Origin: Erythrobacter colymbi
GTDB lineage: Bacteria > Pseudomonadota > Alphaproteobacteria > Sphingomonadales > Sphingomonadaceae
Assembly: GCF_002155685.1 (NCBI RefSeq)
Contig: NZ_MUYK01000001.1
Span: forward strand, 310,001-374,000
Reading direction: 5' to 3'
DNA: 64,000 nucleotides
Shown here: piece by piece, positions 1 to 10,300 of the stretch
How the letters are laid out: each line of letters starts with the position of its first letter
Position numbering within the stretch: the first letter of the stretch is position 1
The notes under the pieces: generated by a model
What the model was told of the DNA's origin: nothing
What the model saw: the letters and a program-made list of their open reading frames with translations, nothing else
Databases searched by the model: none
Made by a program: the position numbers and the translations under genes

Positions 1-629
1 TCCTTCTCGCCGCCGAAATTGCCCACGCCTGCGGCCGGAGCATAGACGAGGCGGACGTCCTGGATCTCAAGCTGCTGCTGGAGCCAGTACTGCTGCCCGC
101 CGAAATAGGCGCGCACATCGCAGCGGCGGTTGGCCTGCTTCTCGCACGCAGCGATCAGCGCGGTGCGGTTGGCCTGCAGGCGATCATAGCGCGCGCGGCC
201 GTCGAGCTTGTCTGCGCCCTTGAGCATGTCCTTGGTAACATCGCGCAGGTCCTCGATCACATAGACGCGGCTGCCGGGCGCGGCGGGAAGTTCGTCGCCC
301 AGCGTCTTCGCGAGGAAGCCGTTGACGAGGTAGTCGTTCTCGGGGGTCGAATTGTACTGGAGCGAACCGGCCACGCAGTGGTGGTTGGTCGCGACCAGGC
401 CCTGCGGCGAGAGGAACGCGGCCGAACAGCCGCCCAGCGAGGCGATCGCGGTCAGCGGCGGGCGCTGGAGATCGCCCAGGGTCTTGGCGTCAAGCTCGAG
501 GCCGGCGGCCTTCATCTGGTCGGCGATGGCGGCGGTCTGGCTCGGCAGCCACATGCCCTCGTCCGCAAGCGCCACGCCGGGCGCAGCAAGCAACAGGGCC
601 GAGGCCCCGGCCAGCAGAAACTTCTTCAT
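1..629 (-). CDS. S46 family serine peptidase (dipeptidyl-peptidase 7/11 type), 3' end outside window
   Basis: The N-terminal ~209 residues are present. The start ATG at 629 is preceded on the minus strand by a GAGAGAGG ribosome-binding site and gives a classic signal peptide (MKKFLLAGASALLLAA...ALA, residues 1-22). Residues 65-85 contain GGCSAAFLSPQGLVATNHHC; the TNHHC box carries the catalytic histidine of the S46 family. Near the window edge the S46-typical GVGNFGGEK segment is visible. S46 enzymes are periplasmic exo-peptidases that release dipeptides from oligopeptide N termini; the nucleophile serine is near the C terminus and cannot be seen here. Together with the M16 peptidase and penicillin-acylase homologue at the other end of the window it fits a proteolytic, peptide-using lifestyle. 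Family assignment is firm, substrate preference (DPP7 or DPP11) unknown. Confidence 0.93.
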   Translation of the reverse strand, partial: MKKFLLAGASALLLAAPGVALADEGMWLPSQTAAIADQMKAAGLELDAKTLGDLQRPPLTAIASLGGCSAAFLSPQGLVATNHHCVAGSLQYNSTPENDYLVNGFLAKTLGDELPAAPGSRVYVIEDLRDVTKDMLKGADKLDGRARYDRLQANRTALIAACEKQANRRCDVRAYFGGQQYWLQQQLEIQDVRLVYAPAAGVGNFGGEK

Positions 630-684
630 CGATCGCTTACCTCTCTCACGAATGGATCGCGCCCGCGGGCGCATGGCGCGGCTG

Positions 685-1341
685 TTAGGCGAGATGCGCG
701 GGCGGCGGAAGGGGACATTCTGCCCCTTCGACGAACGGCCGACTGGCGGGGTTGAGCACCAGCAGCAGGCGCGTGCCGCCGGGCGTATCGGCAATCGGCG
801 GCGACCGGTGGATGGCGGGGTTCCCGGTCGCCAGCTTGCCCTTGAACAGCCCGACATCGAAGGCGGCGAGGCGGTTGATATGCTGCGGCTCCTCCCCCGC
901 GGCGACACGAGCGGCGTCGGTATCGTCGAGCCAGTCGGTGCCTTCGCCGACATAGGTCGTGATCAGGCGCGCGGTGACGTAGTCGGCGTGGAACTTGCGG
1001 CAGGAATCGGTGCGCACCAGCTCGAGCCGCAGCTCGAAGGTGGCGAGCTCCATCGCGGCGCAGAACAGGGCGGCGAGGCGGGTGGCGTCGTCGACCAGCA
1101 TGCGGTGGAGTGCCGCATCGCCGCCGAAGCCGTTCTGCCGCAGCTCGCGTTCGAGCGTCCCGGGCAGTCGGCGCAGGTTGCTGACGAAGCGCAGGTTCTC
1201 CGGCGAGCCTTGGGTCAGCGGCGTCAAGTCGGTGAAGGCCGCGCGCTGCCAGATCGCGATGCTGCAATCGGGCGCGCGGATCGTGTGCAGAACTTCCGGA
1301 TCGGCGGCGCAGCGGGCGGCGGAGGTGAGAAGCGTGGCCAT
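685..1341 (-). CDS. DUF1826 domain-containing protein
   Basis: A 218-residue protein starting MATLLTSAARCA; stop TAA at 685-687. It has no signal peptide or membrane segment. The sequence matches what I know of the DUF1826 family: an N-terminal IWQR.AFTDLTPL-like stretch, a central helical part with FRLELV-type text (FELRLELVRTDSCRKFHADYV) and a C-terminal VHRSPP-like motif (here AIHRSPPI) followed by LLLVLNP. The biochemical function is unknown; DUF1826 genes are often found near zinc-homeostasis genes such as COG0523 GTPases in proteobacteria. No such neighbour lies within this window, but a near-Zur core lies upstream (see 1373-1390). An upstream in-frame extension is possible, but the ATG at 1341 gives the usual family length. 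Confidence 0.8.
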   Translation of the reverse strand: MATLLTSAARCAADPEVLHTIRAPDCSIAIWQRAAFTDLTPLTQGSPENLRFVSNLRRLPGTLERELRQNGFGGDAALHRMLVDDATRLAALFCAAMELATFELRLELVRTDSCRKFHADYVTARLITTYVGEGTDWLDDTDAARVAAGEEPQHINRLAAFDVGLFKGKLATGNPAIHRSPPIADTPGGTRLLLVLNPASRPFVEGAECPLPPPAHLA

Positions 1342-1372
1342 CGGCGGGTGCGATCCTGCGGCTTGTTTGTAT

Positions 1373-1390
1373 GAGACGTTGTAACATTGC
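1373..1390. promoter_or_regulatory. possible Zur-like operator upstream of the DUF1826 gene
   Basis: The divergent intergenic gap 1342-1509 contains the octamer GTTGTAAC at 1378-1385, one base from the GTTATAAC core of proteobacterial Zur boxes. It lies about 37 nt upstream of the DUF1826 start codon. Outer arms do not form a good palindrome, so this is only a weak candidate. The rest of the gap must hold divergent promoters for 685-1341 and 1510-2370, but I cannot assign -35/-10 boxes with confidence. Confidence 0.25.
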
Positions 1391-1509
1391 GCTATCGCAG
1401 GGATCGGGCCAAAGCAAGCCCTGCTGCGCGAAAGGCTCTTGCGAACCATTATCAGCTGGGCCATGAGCCGGGTTCCCGATTTTCCCTCCGTTGAAGGACG
1501 CTCCCCCCT

Positions 1510-2370
1510 ATGAACAGCACGCTCAAACTCTGGACCACGCTTGGCCTTGGCACCGCGCTTGCGGGTGGGCTGCTTGCCGCGTGCGGCGGCGAGGCGGGCG
1601 GCGAGGCGGGTGCGGGCGAGGCGGGCATCGCGCCCGACAGCGCGGCGACGGCGGGCGAAGGCGAGGGCGGCTCCGGCCCAGGCGAAGGCGGTGGCGAGAG
1701 CGCGGGCGGCGAGGGCGAGGGCGGTGTCGCCACGGCCGATGCGGCCAAGGACCCGGTCGCCTATGGCATTGCGCTCGCCGTGACCGAGGCCCACGTGACC
1801 GCCGCGCGCGACGCCTATGCCGCGGGCAAGAAGCAGGCAGCGGGCGAGATGTTCGCTCATCCGGTCAGCGAAGTCCTGCTCGACATGGACCCGGCCTTTA
1901 CCGCGCTGGGCGTTGCCGATTTCAAGCCGACGCTCACCGCCGCATCCGAAGCCGCGCTCGACGGCAAGAGCGTCGCCGAAGTCGGCAAGGCCCATGACGC
2001 GATCATCGCCGCGCTGCGCGGAGCGGCCACCAAAGCGCCCAAGTCCGACGCCAGCGCGGCGAAGGTCGAGGCCAGCGTGATCGCCGACATGATCGAGCGT
2101 GCCAGCACCATGTACCGCTCGCTCCCCAAGAACGACAGCTACGAGCCCTATCTCGACGGCTACGGCTTTGCGGCCGTCGCGGCGAGCCACTTCGCGGCCT
2201 CGGGCGCGGCGATCAAGGCCGAGAATCCGGCGCTCCATGCCCGCATCGCCGAGGCGCTGGCGCTGCTCAAGCAGGCCTATCCGGGCGCTGCGCGTCCGGC
2301 CAACCTGCCGGTCGAGCCGGGGGCGCTTTCGGGCGCTTCGGCCAAGGTCATGCTCGCGGCCGGAAACTGA
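1510..2370 (+). CDS. predicted lipoprotein with Gly/Glu-rich linker, function unknown
   Basis: A 286-residue protein. Residues 1-25 form a lipoprotein signal peptide with lipobox LAAC and acylation site Cys25. Residues 26-80 are a low-complexity Gly/Glu/Ala linker, encoded by imperfect GGCGAG repeats. The remaining ~200 residues are helical (AYGIALAVTEAHVTAARDAY, then GYGFAAVAASHFAASGAAI) and vaguely recall metal-binding helical bundles such as imelysin/EfeO, but I see no clear signature and do not assign a function. Weak GAAGGA ribosome-binding site ~11 nt before the ATG. It is followed by a strong terminator (2381-2421) and is therefore probably a single-gene unit, not part of the TPS operon downstream. 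Confidence 0.75.
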   Translation: MNSTLKLWTTLGLGTALAGGLLAACGGEAGGEAGAGEAGIAPDSAATAGEGEGGSGPGEGGGESAGGEGEGGVATADAAKDPVAYGIALAVTEAHVTAARDAYAAGKKQAAGEMFAHPVSEVLLDMDPAFTALGVADFKPTLTAASEAALDGKSVAEVGKAHDAIIAALRGAATKAPKSDASAAKVEASVIADMIERASTMYRSLPKNDSYEPYLDGYGFAAVAASHFAASGAAIKAENPALHARIAEALALLKQAYPGAARPANLPVEPGALSGASAKVMLAAGN

Positions 2371-2380
2371 CGCCAAAACA

Positions 2381-2421
2381 CAGCCGCATGCGACCAGCCG
2401 AGGTCCATGCGGCTTGTTTTT
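2381..2421 (+). terminator. rho-independent terminator after the lipoprotein gene
   Basis: Inverted repeat AGCCGCATG (2382-2390) / CATGCGGCT (2406-2414), 15-nt loop, followed by TGTTTTT. It lies 11 nt after the stop at 2370 and before the TPS operon. Confidence 0.8.
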
Positions 2422-2489
2422 GCCACGTTCCCCTGTAGCATTGCGCGCGCCGCGCGGGCTGCGGCACCAGGGCTGTCTTGGGGGGAAAA

Positions 2490-4307
2490 TTGTCGAGCGC
2501 ACAGCACCACTTGCCTGGGACGATTCCGGCTTTTCGCCTGTTGTGCTCGGCCGCCGCGCTGGCGCTGGCCGCGGGGGCCGTTCCCGCAGCCGCGCAGCAG
2601 CAGATCGGCGTCTCGCCCCCCACCCGCAGCGATCTCGTCCCGCCCGAACTGCGCCGCGAGGAGCGGCCCGTCACCCTCACGGTCGATGGCGATTTCGAGC
2701 GCCCGGCCTGCGCGCTCGACCGGCCCGATTTCGCCGCGATCCGCTTCACGGTGAAGGGCGCGAAGTTTGACGGGCTGGAGCGCGTGCCCGGCCTCTCGCT
2801 CGAGGATACCTACGCCGGCTATGTCGGCCGCGAGCTGCCCGTCTCGGTCCTGTGCGACATCCGCGCCGAAGCCAACGCCGTCCTGCGCCGGCAGGGCTAT
2901 CTCGCCACGGTCGAAATCCCCGAACAGAGCCTTGCCGATGGCACGCCCGACTTCAAGGTGGTGTTCGGGCGGCTGACTTCGGTGCGCGTGCGCGGCGATG
3001 CGGGGCCATCGGCGGGCCTCGTCGCCCGCTATCTCGAGAAGCTGACCACGCAGGACGTGTTCAACACCAACGCGGCTGAACGCTACCTGCTGCTCGCCGA
3101 CGACATCCCGGGCCTCAATGTGCGTCTCTCGCTGCGCCCCGCCGCGGGCGGCGCGCCCGGCGATCTGGTGGGCGAGATCGCGGTGCTGCGCGAGAACGGC
3201 GCGCTCGATGCCAATATCCAGAACTACGGCTCGCAGGCGCTGGGCCGCTTCGGCGGGGTGCTGCGCGGCGAGGTCTACGGCCTCACTGGCCTTGGCGACC
3301 GCACGACGGTTTCGGCCTTCTCGACCCTCGATTTCGTCGAACAGCAGACCTTCCAGATCGGCCACGATTTCCGCCTCGGCAGCGAAGGCCTGCGGCTGGG
3401 CGCGCAGTTCACCTGGAGCATGGCGAACCCCTCGCTCGCGCTGCCGGGCTTCACGGTCGATTCCGAGACTGCCTTTGCCAGCGTCTTCGCCAGCTACCCC
3501 CTGATCCGCAGCCGCGCGCACAGCCTGTCGGTCGAGGGCGGGTTCGACCTCGTCGATCAGGACGTCACCATCAACACCGTGCCCCTTACCCGCGACCGGG
3601 TGCGGATGGCCTATCTGCGCTTCGACGGGGCGATCACCGACCGCGCCTCGATCCGCAACACCGGCGGCTACAGCCTCTACGAGCCCAAGCTGCGGCTGCG
3701 CTACGGCTTCGAGGCGCGGCAGGGGCTCGACGTGCTTTCGGCCAGCCCCGATTGCCGCCCGAACCTGCTCGCCTGCATCATCGGCGGCAATGCCCCGCCG
3801 AGCCGGATCGAGGCCGATCCCACGCCGCTGCTCGCGCGGATCAAGGGCGGGGTCGAATACCGCCCCGATCCCAAGATCACCTTCTCGCTCGACACGACCG
3901 GGCAGATCACCGGCGACCCGCTCCCCGCCTTCGAGGAACTGGCGGCAGGCAACTTCACCACGGGACGAGGCTATGATCCGGGCGCGGTGCTGGGGGACAG
4001 CGGCATCCTCAATTCGTTCGAGCTGCGCTTCGGATCGACCATCCCGGCTTCGGCCAAGGCGGTGGCGTTCCAGCCCTATGTCTTCAACGACCTCGCCTTC
4101 GTGTGGAACGAGGACCCGAGCCGCCGCGCTACCAATCCCGACCGCCTGTGGTCGGCCGGCGCGGGCCTGCGCGCGGCGTGGGGCGGCGGGGTGCAGGCCG
4201 ATCTCGCGCTCGCCGTGCCGCTCGAACGGCCCGATCTGGCCCCCCGGCGCGGGGACGTGCGCATCCTGTTCACGCTGACAAGCCGCCTGCTTCCGTGGAG
4301 ACACTGA
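2490..4307 (+). CDS. ShlB/FhaC/HecB-type two-partner secretion transporter (TpsB)
   Basis: An outer-membrane beta-barrel that exports the TpsA encoded next. TTG at 2490 is chosen because GGGGGG ends 4 nt upstream; a TTG at 2478 is the alternative. The N terminus has a hydrophobic signal sequence ending AAAQQ (~residue 35-37). About residues 50-210 form two POTRA-like domains (ShlB-type: CDIRAEANAVLRRQGYLATVEIPEQ, then FGRLTSVRVRGDAG and TTQDVFNTNAAERYLLLADDIPGL). The remainder alternates short amphipathic strands and turns as in a 16-strand barrel. It ends LTSRLLPWRH rather than in the usual terminal Phe. The stop is separated by 1 nt from the tpsA start, so the two are co-transcribed. Family assignment is strong; there is no evidence of haemolysin activity. 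Confidence 0.9.
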   Translation: MSSAQHHLPGTIPAFRLLCSAAALALAAGAVPAAAQQQIGVSPPTRSDLVPPELRREERPVTLTVDGDFERPACALDRPDFAAIRFTVKGAKFDGLERVPGLSLEDTYAGYVGRELPVSVLCDIRAEANAVLRRQGYLATVEIPEQSLADGTPDFKVVFGRLTSVRVRGDAGPSAGLVARYLEKLTTQDVFNTNAAERYLLLADDIPGLNVRLSLRPAAGGAPGDLVGEIAVLRENGALDANIQNYGSQALGRFGGVLRGEVYGLTGLGDRTTVSAFSTLDFVEQQTFQIGHDFRLGSEGLRLGAQFTWSMANPSLALPGFTVDSETAFASVFASYPLIRSRAHSLSVEGGFDLVDQDVTINTVPLTRDRVRMAYLRFDGAITDRASIRNTGGYSLYEPKLRLRYGFEARQGLDVLSASPDCRPNLLACIIGGNAPPSRIEADPTPLLARIKGGVEYRPDPKITFSLDTTGQITGDPLPAFEELAAGNFTTGRGYDPGAVLGDSGILNSFELRFGSTIPASAKAVAFQPYVFNDLAFVWNEDPSRRATNPDRLWSAGAGLRAAWGGGVQADLALAVPLERPDLAPRRGDVRILFTLTSRLLPWRH

Positions 4308-4308
4308 G

Positions 4309-7300
4309 ATGACCCACCTGCCGCCTCGCAACCGCGCACGCATGTTGACCGGCTGCGGCAGCGCGGCGCTGGCCCTCGCGCTGGCTGCCGGCTCCGGCGA
4401 GGCCGCCGCACAGGGCATCCAGGCCGAACACAACGTGGTCTATGGCGACGCCAGCGTCTTCGATCTTGCCAGCCCCACTGGCGGCACGACCCTTGTCGAG
4501 GCGAACACGCCGACCGTGGTGATCGACTGGACCCCGTTCGAGGATGCGCAGGGCAATGCCCTCGACTTCCTGCCGGAGGGCAACGAGGCGATCTTCCAGA
4601 ACGGGCCGAACGTGCTCGACTTCGCGGTGCTGAACCGCATCCTGCCCTCCACCAATGGCTCGGTGGTGGTGATCAACGGCACGGTGATCGGCCGCATCCA
4701 GCAAAGCACCGCGCGCGGCACCCCGCTCAGCCCCTTCGTGGCCTTCTATTCGCCGACCGGCTTCCTGATCGGCAGCACGGCGGTGTTCGATGTCGGGCAG
4801 TTGCTGCTCACCACGCTCGACACCACGCCCGAGAATTTCGACAGCTTCGTGCAGGGCGGCACGCTCAACCTCGCCGCGCAGGCTGGCTCCACCGCGCGCA
4901 TCAGCATCGCCTCGGGCGCGCAGATTTCATCGCCTGCCGAGAACGGCTTCTTCGCGGTGGTCGCCGCCGATGTGCAGATGTCGGGCACCGCGCTCGTCAA
5001 CGGCAGCCAGGCCTATGTCGCGGGCGAGGTGGTGAACCTGCGCCTGTCGAACGGGCTGTTTGACATCGAGATTCCGGTCGGCACCGCGGCGGGCGGCAAC
5101 GTGCTGCGGCTCGATGGCACCATTGGCGGCCCGGCGAGCACGGGCGGTTCGACCGACAACCATGTGATCTACGGCGTTGCGGCGGCGCAGAACGATCCGA
5201 TCAGCATCCTGCTTGGCGGCAATATCGGCTTCGCGCCCGCCCAGCAGGCCGGGATCGTCAACGGCGAGATCATTCTCTCGGCCAATTACGATGTGGCCGG
5301 CCGCTCGGTGAACGGCGGGTCGAGCGACGAGGGCATCAACGCGCGCTTCGGTGCCGGCCCCGGCACGGGCGATGCGCGGGCGGATATCTTCATCGAGAAC
5401 GTCAACGCCAGCAGCCGGCTTACGGCGGTCGGCTCGCATCTCACCCGGCTGAGCGCGGTCGGCGGCAACAGCACGGTCGGCGGCAACCTCCTGCTGGCGG
5501 GCCGCGAAGCTGCCGAGGTGCGGATCGGCGCGGGCGACGCGGTGTCGGTGGCGGGCAACCTGCTGGTCTCGGCCGACGTGTTCGGCGCGCTGGGCGGTGT
5601 GCCGAACATCCTCGAACCCTCTGCCACGGGCGGCACCGCGCTGATCGAGGCGCTTTCGGGCGGCTTGCTGTCGGTTGACGGATCGGCGCGGGTCAGCGCC
5701 GATGCCTATGCCGGATCGATCGCCTCCGTCCTCGCCAACGCTGCGGCGCAGGGGGGCACCGCGCGTATTTCCGCCGACAATGCGACCATCAGTATCGGCA
5801 GCGCGCTCGATCTCAGCGCCCGGGCCATCGGCGGCCCGCTCTCCACGCCCCTGTTCGAAAGCACTTTGCGCGGCGGCACGGCGGAACTGGTCGCCACGCG
5901 TGATTCCGCGGTCACGGTCGGCACCGATCTCACCCTCAACACCGAAGCCTTCGCGCGCAGCTTTGGCGCGGCCGACGCGGGCGAGGTCTATGGCGGCACA
6001 TCGCTGGTGTCGATCACCGGAAGCACGCTCGGCGTGACGGGCAATGCGTTCATTGACGCTTCGGCCAACGGCACGGGGGCGGATTCGGCCACGGGCGGCG
6101 CGCTCGGCGATGCGGGCGAGGCGCGGATGCTGGTCGAAGAAGGCGGCATTGCCACTATCGGCGGGCTGCTCTCGCTCTCGGCCAATGCCGGAGGCGGCTA
6201 TAACTTCGGGGGCACCGGCGGCGACGCGCTGGGCGGGGTCGCGCTGGCGATCACACGCACCGGCGGCTCGCTCGATGTCACGGGCGATTTCAACGCCAAC
6301 GCCGATGCCAATGCCGGTTTCGGCGCGGGCGGCGGCAATGCCTCGGGCGGGGTGGCCGGCGCGATTGCCGAGACCGGCACGATCACCCTGCAAGCCTCGG
6401 CCAGCGCTTCGGCCAATGCCTTCGGAGGCGATGCCTTCGTCGGCAATGGCGAGCGCGGCGGTGACGGCACGGGCGGTACGTCGGTGTTCCGCGCCGAGGG
6501 GACGCTGACCCAGACGGCGGCGCTGACGGTCGGCAACGGGATCAACGCCAACGCCGACGGCTTCGGCGGCGAAGGCGGGCGGACCGACGGCGTGATCCGC
6601 GGCGGCCGCGGCGGCGACGGGCGCGGCGGCAGCGCCTCGCTCGGCAATCAGGCGGACGCCAACTTCGTCGACGGGGCCTATATCCTCGCCGGGGGCGACA
6701 ATGGCACGCTCACCGCCGGAGCGCTCAGCAACGCCAGCGCGCGCGGCTTCGGCGGCGATGGCGGTGACTATTCGACCTTCGACCCCGACCAGACCGCCGA
6801 TGACGCGGGCGATGGCGGCAATGGTTTCGGCGGCACGGCGCAGATCGGCACGGCGCTGCTTGGCGGGGGTGACGGCTCGCTCGGGGACGGCCTGATCCGG
6901 CTCGCGGGGATCGTCGCCGATGTCGAAGGCGGCGGCGGCGACGGCGGGCGCGACGAGGGTGACGGCTTCATCCTCGGCACCGGCAACGGGATCGCGGGCA
7001 ACGGCACGGGCGGCGCGGCGCTGGTCACCGCGGGCGGCGGGCGCCTCCTCATCTCCAGCATCGATCTGCGCGCCTCCGGCATCGGCGGCCTGTCGCGCAA
7101 TGGCGGGATCGGCCAGGGCGGCCTTGCCTCGATCGCGGGCGAGGCGGATGGCAATCTGACCGCAGGGACCGTCTTCCTCGACGCCTTCGGGCAGGGCGGC
7201 TTCGGCGATGGCGGCGCGGGCGGCGCAGCGACCGGCGGGACGGCCGAGATCGTGCTCGACGATATGCGCGGCACCTTCGATGGCGTCGTGTCGCTGACGG

Positions 7301-10300
7301 CGATCGGCTATGGCGGGCTCGGCACGGGCGGCAATGGCGGGACGGGCTCGGGCGGCACGGCCTTCATCGGCCAGCGCGTCGGCACGCCCGGCATCGGCAA
7401 CTTCAACCAGATCGCGGTGGTCGAGGCGCATGGCATCGGCGGCGGCGCCGGAGACGGCGCGACCGGCGGCACCGGCATCGGCGGCACGGCAACCGTGCAG
7501 GTTCTGGGCGGTAACGCGCTGCGCTTCAACGCGCTCTCGGTTTCGGCCACAGGCGTGGGCGGTGCGTCGGAGGGCCTGACCCCGCGCACCACCGGCGGCA
7601 ACGGGATCGGCGGCACGGCTTCGATCATCAGCTTGGGCACCGGCAGCCGGATCATCGTCGACAGCAATTCCATCGGGGAATTCGACGACCGCTTCACCGG
7701 CGGCGCGATCCTCGCCGCGCTCGGACTGGGCGGAGACACCAGCGGCGGCACCGGCATCGGCGGCAGCGGCACGGGCGGTACGATCCTGCTGAGCGCGGCG
7801 CAGGGCGGCTCGATCACCCTGTCGCAAGACCCGGCGGCCGATCCCTTCAGCCCCGGCGCCAACCGCCTGCTCGCTTACGGCATCGGCGGCGATTCGCGGG
7901 TCGATGGCGGCACCGGCGGGCTCGGCATCGGCGGCGAGGCCACGGTCGAGGCGGACGGCGGCACGATCTCGGCGGGCGTCGTCAACTTCGCGGTCTATGG
8001 CGAGGGCGGGGCGAGCCAGGACACGGCGCTCGCCATCGGCGGCGGACGCGGCGAGGGGGGCGCGCGGCTGATCCGCATCACCACCGGCGGCACGCTGACC
8101 GGCGAGTTCTCCGAAGGGCGCGCGGGCGGCTTCGGCGGCGCGGCTTCGGGCGGTCGCAATGGCGGCGACGGGGCGACCGGCACCAGCACCATCGACATCA
8201 ACGGCGGCACCTTCAACATCCTCGGCACGCTGCGCTGGATCGACAGCTCGACCGGCGGCGCAGGGCCGGTGGGCGGCAATGTCATCGCCAAGAGCGGCGA
8301 TGTGCCCGAGGTCGCCTTCCAGGCCAGCAATGCCACCATCGCCTTCACCCCCAACGGCAAGGGCGAGAGCGGCCTCGTGATGGGCCTGCAGCTGACGGGC
8401 GGAGCGGGCGTCACCGCAGGCGGCAATGTCAGCGACGGGCTCGCTTTCATTGACATCGGCCAGTCGACGCTGACCGGCGGGAACATCCGGCTCGAAAACC
8501 TCGCGCTCGGCGGCAGTGTCGACGGGCAGGGTGGTATCGGCGGCAGCGCCGAGGCGAGCCGCGTGGATGTCCTGATCAGCGGATCGACCGTCGGCCTGTC
8601 GGGCACCAACGTGATATCCTCGACCGCGCAGGGCGGGGGCACGGTGCTCGGCTTCGGCGGTAATGCCGCCGACGCGGTCGGCCCCAACGGCACGGTCAAT
8701 GTCACCTTCGCCGGTTCCGACATCACCATCGTCTCGGCCGGATCGGCGCCGGGCAGTCTTGCGGTGCAATCGCGTGCCGTGGGCGGAGCGGGCCAGACCA
8801 CCGGTATCGGCATCGCCCGCGACGCCTCGCTCGCGATCAATGGCGGGCGACTGTCGGTCGGTATTCTCAAGGTCGACAGCTTCGGGGCGGCCAACGCCTT
8901 CTTCTCGGGCCTCGACGGCAGCACCGCCCAGAGCGGCACGGCGCAGATGACGGTCGACGGGGACGCCGTGGTCGCCGCGACCACCATCGAAATCACCGCC
9001 GACGCCTTCTCCTCGTTCGGCGGCAGTGCCACCGCAGGTCAGGCGCTGCTGACCCTGCCCACCGGATCGACCGCGCAGATCACCGCATCGGATCTCACCC
9101 TGTCGGCGAACGCCGTCGGCGGCGCGGCGGGAAGCAATGTCGCGGGACGCTTCGCCATCGACGCGGGCGGCGGCTCGATCGACGTGGGGAGCCTCACCGC
9201 GACGGCTTCGGGCGACGCCGTGTCCGGCACTCCGCTGGCCTCGCAGATCATCGCCACCGGCGGCGCCAGTGTGCGGGTGGGCGGATTGCTCAACGCGAGC
9301 GCGCTCGGCAACATCACCCTGCGCACCGGGCAAGGCGGGACGATCGGCAACACCGGCCCCAACGCCAACGACACGACCATCATCGTCACCTCGGGCAACA
9401 CCATCGAGACCATCGGCGACGGCAGCACGGGCAGCGCCATCGGCGGGCAATCGGTCACGCTGCTGGCGGGCCGCTCGATCCTGCTGGGCGGAAGCGTGGT
9501 CTCGCAAGGGGGCGCGGTGTCGCTCGAGGCCAATCGCGGCGGGCTGGCGCAACCGCAGCCGCAGGCTTCGGTGATCACGATGGCGCCGGGAAGCCGGATC
9601 GACGCCGGAACGGGCACGGTTTCGATCCGCCTGCTCGACGGCGCGACCGATCCGCAGCGCGTCACCGGCGCGATCACGCTGGCGACCATTTCGGGCCGCC
9701 TGATCGACGTGCGCCACTTCGGCACCTCCACCGGCAGCAACATTGCCGTGCGCGCCGATGGCGTGCTGACCGCATCGGGCAGCGGACGCGCGATCGACCT
9801 TGCCTCGCTCGGCGGCGAGGTGATCAACCTTGCGGGCGACGCCGGACTGGTGCTGACCGGCGGCGGCCATTACGGCATCTTCGCCGCGACCCCGACCGGC
9901 TCGCAGATCGGCAGCTTCGCCAACTATGTGCGGCGCTACAATGTCGCCAATTCCGAGGCGTACGACCAGCTCAACCCTGGCGGCAACTTCGCCGCCTTCC
10001 GGATCGCGCCGGTGCTTACCGTCTCGGCGCTCGACGCCGCGCGCCTCTACGGCAATGCGAACCCCGTGTTCACCGCGAGCTTCGCGGGCTTCCAGCCGGG
10101 CGACGGGGTGAGCGACCTCACCGGCGCCGCGCAGCTGACGACTTCAGCCACGGCCCTGTCGGGCATCGGGCAATATGCGATCAACGTCGCGCTCGGCACG
10201 CTGCTGAGCGAGCAGGGCTACCAGTTCGCCATCGGCACGCCCGGCGTACTGACGGTGAACCCGCGTCCGATCACGATCACCGCCGACAATCTCAGCCGCA

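Noticed and set aside
659..672. GC-only palindrome GCGCCCGCGGGCGC after the DUF1826 gene
   Set aside because: No T-run and expected by chance in DNA of this composition; not called as a terminator.
685..2502. Long minus-strand frame extending the DUF1826 gene upstream through the lipoprotein gene
   Set aside because: The extension is antisense to a clear lipoprotein with lipobox; the family starts at 1341.
4927..9870. Very long open frame on the minus strand opposite tpsA (about 1647 codons)
   Set aside because: It is the mirror of a GC-rich, Gly-rich coding frame: Arg/Ala/Asp-rich composition, no domain, no ribosome-binding site. The plus-strand frame has a signal peptide, TPS domain and MBG repeats.
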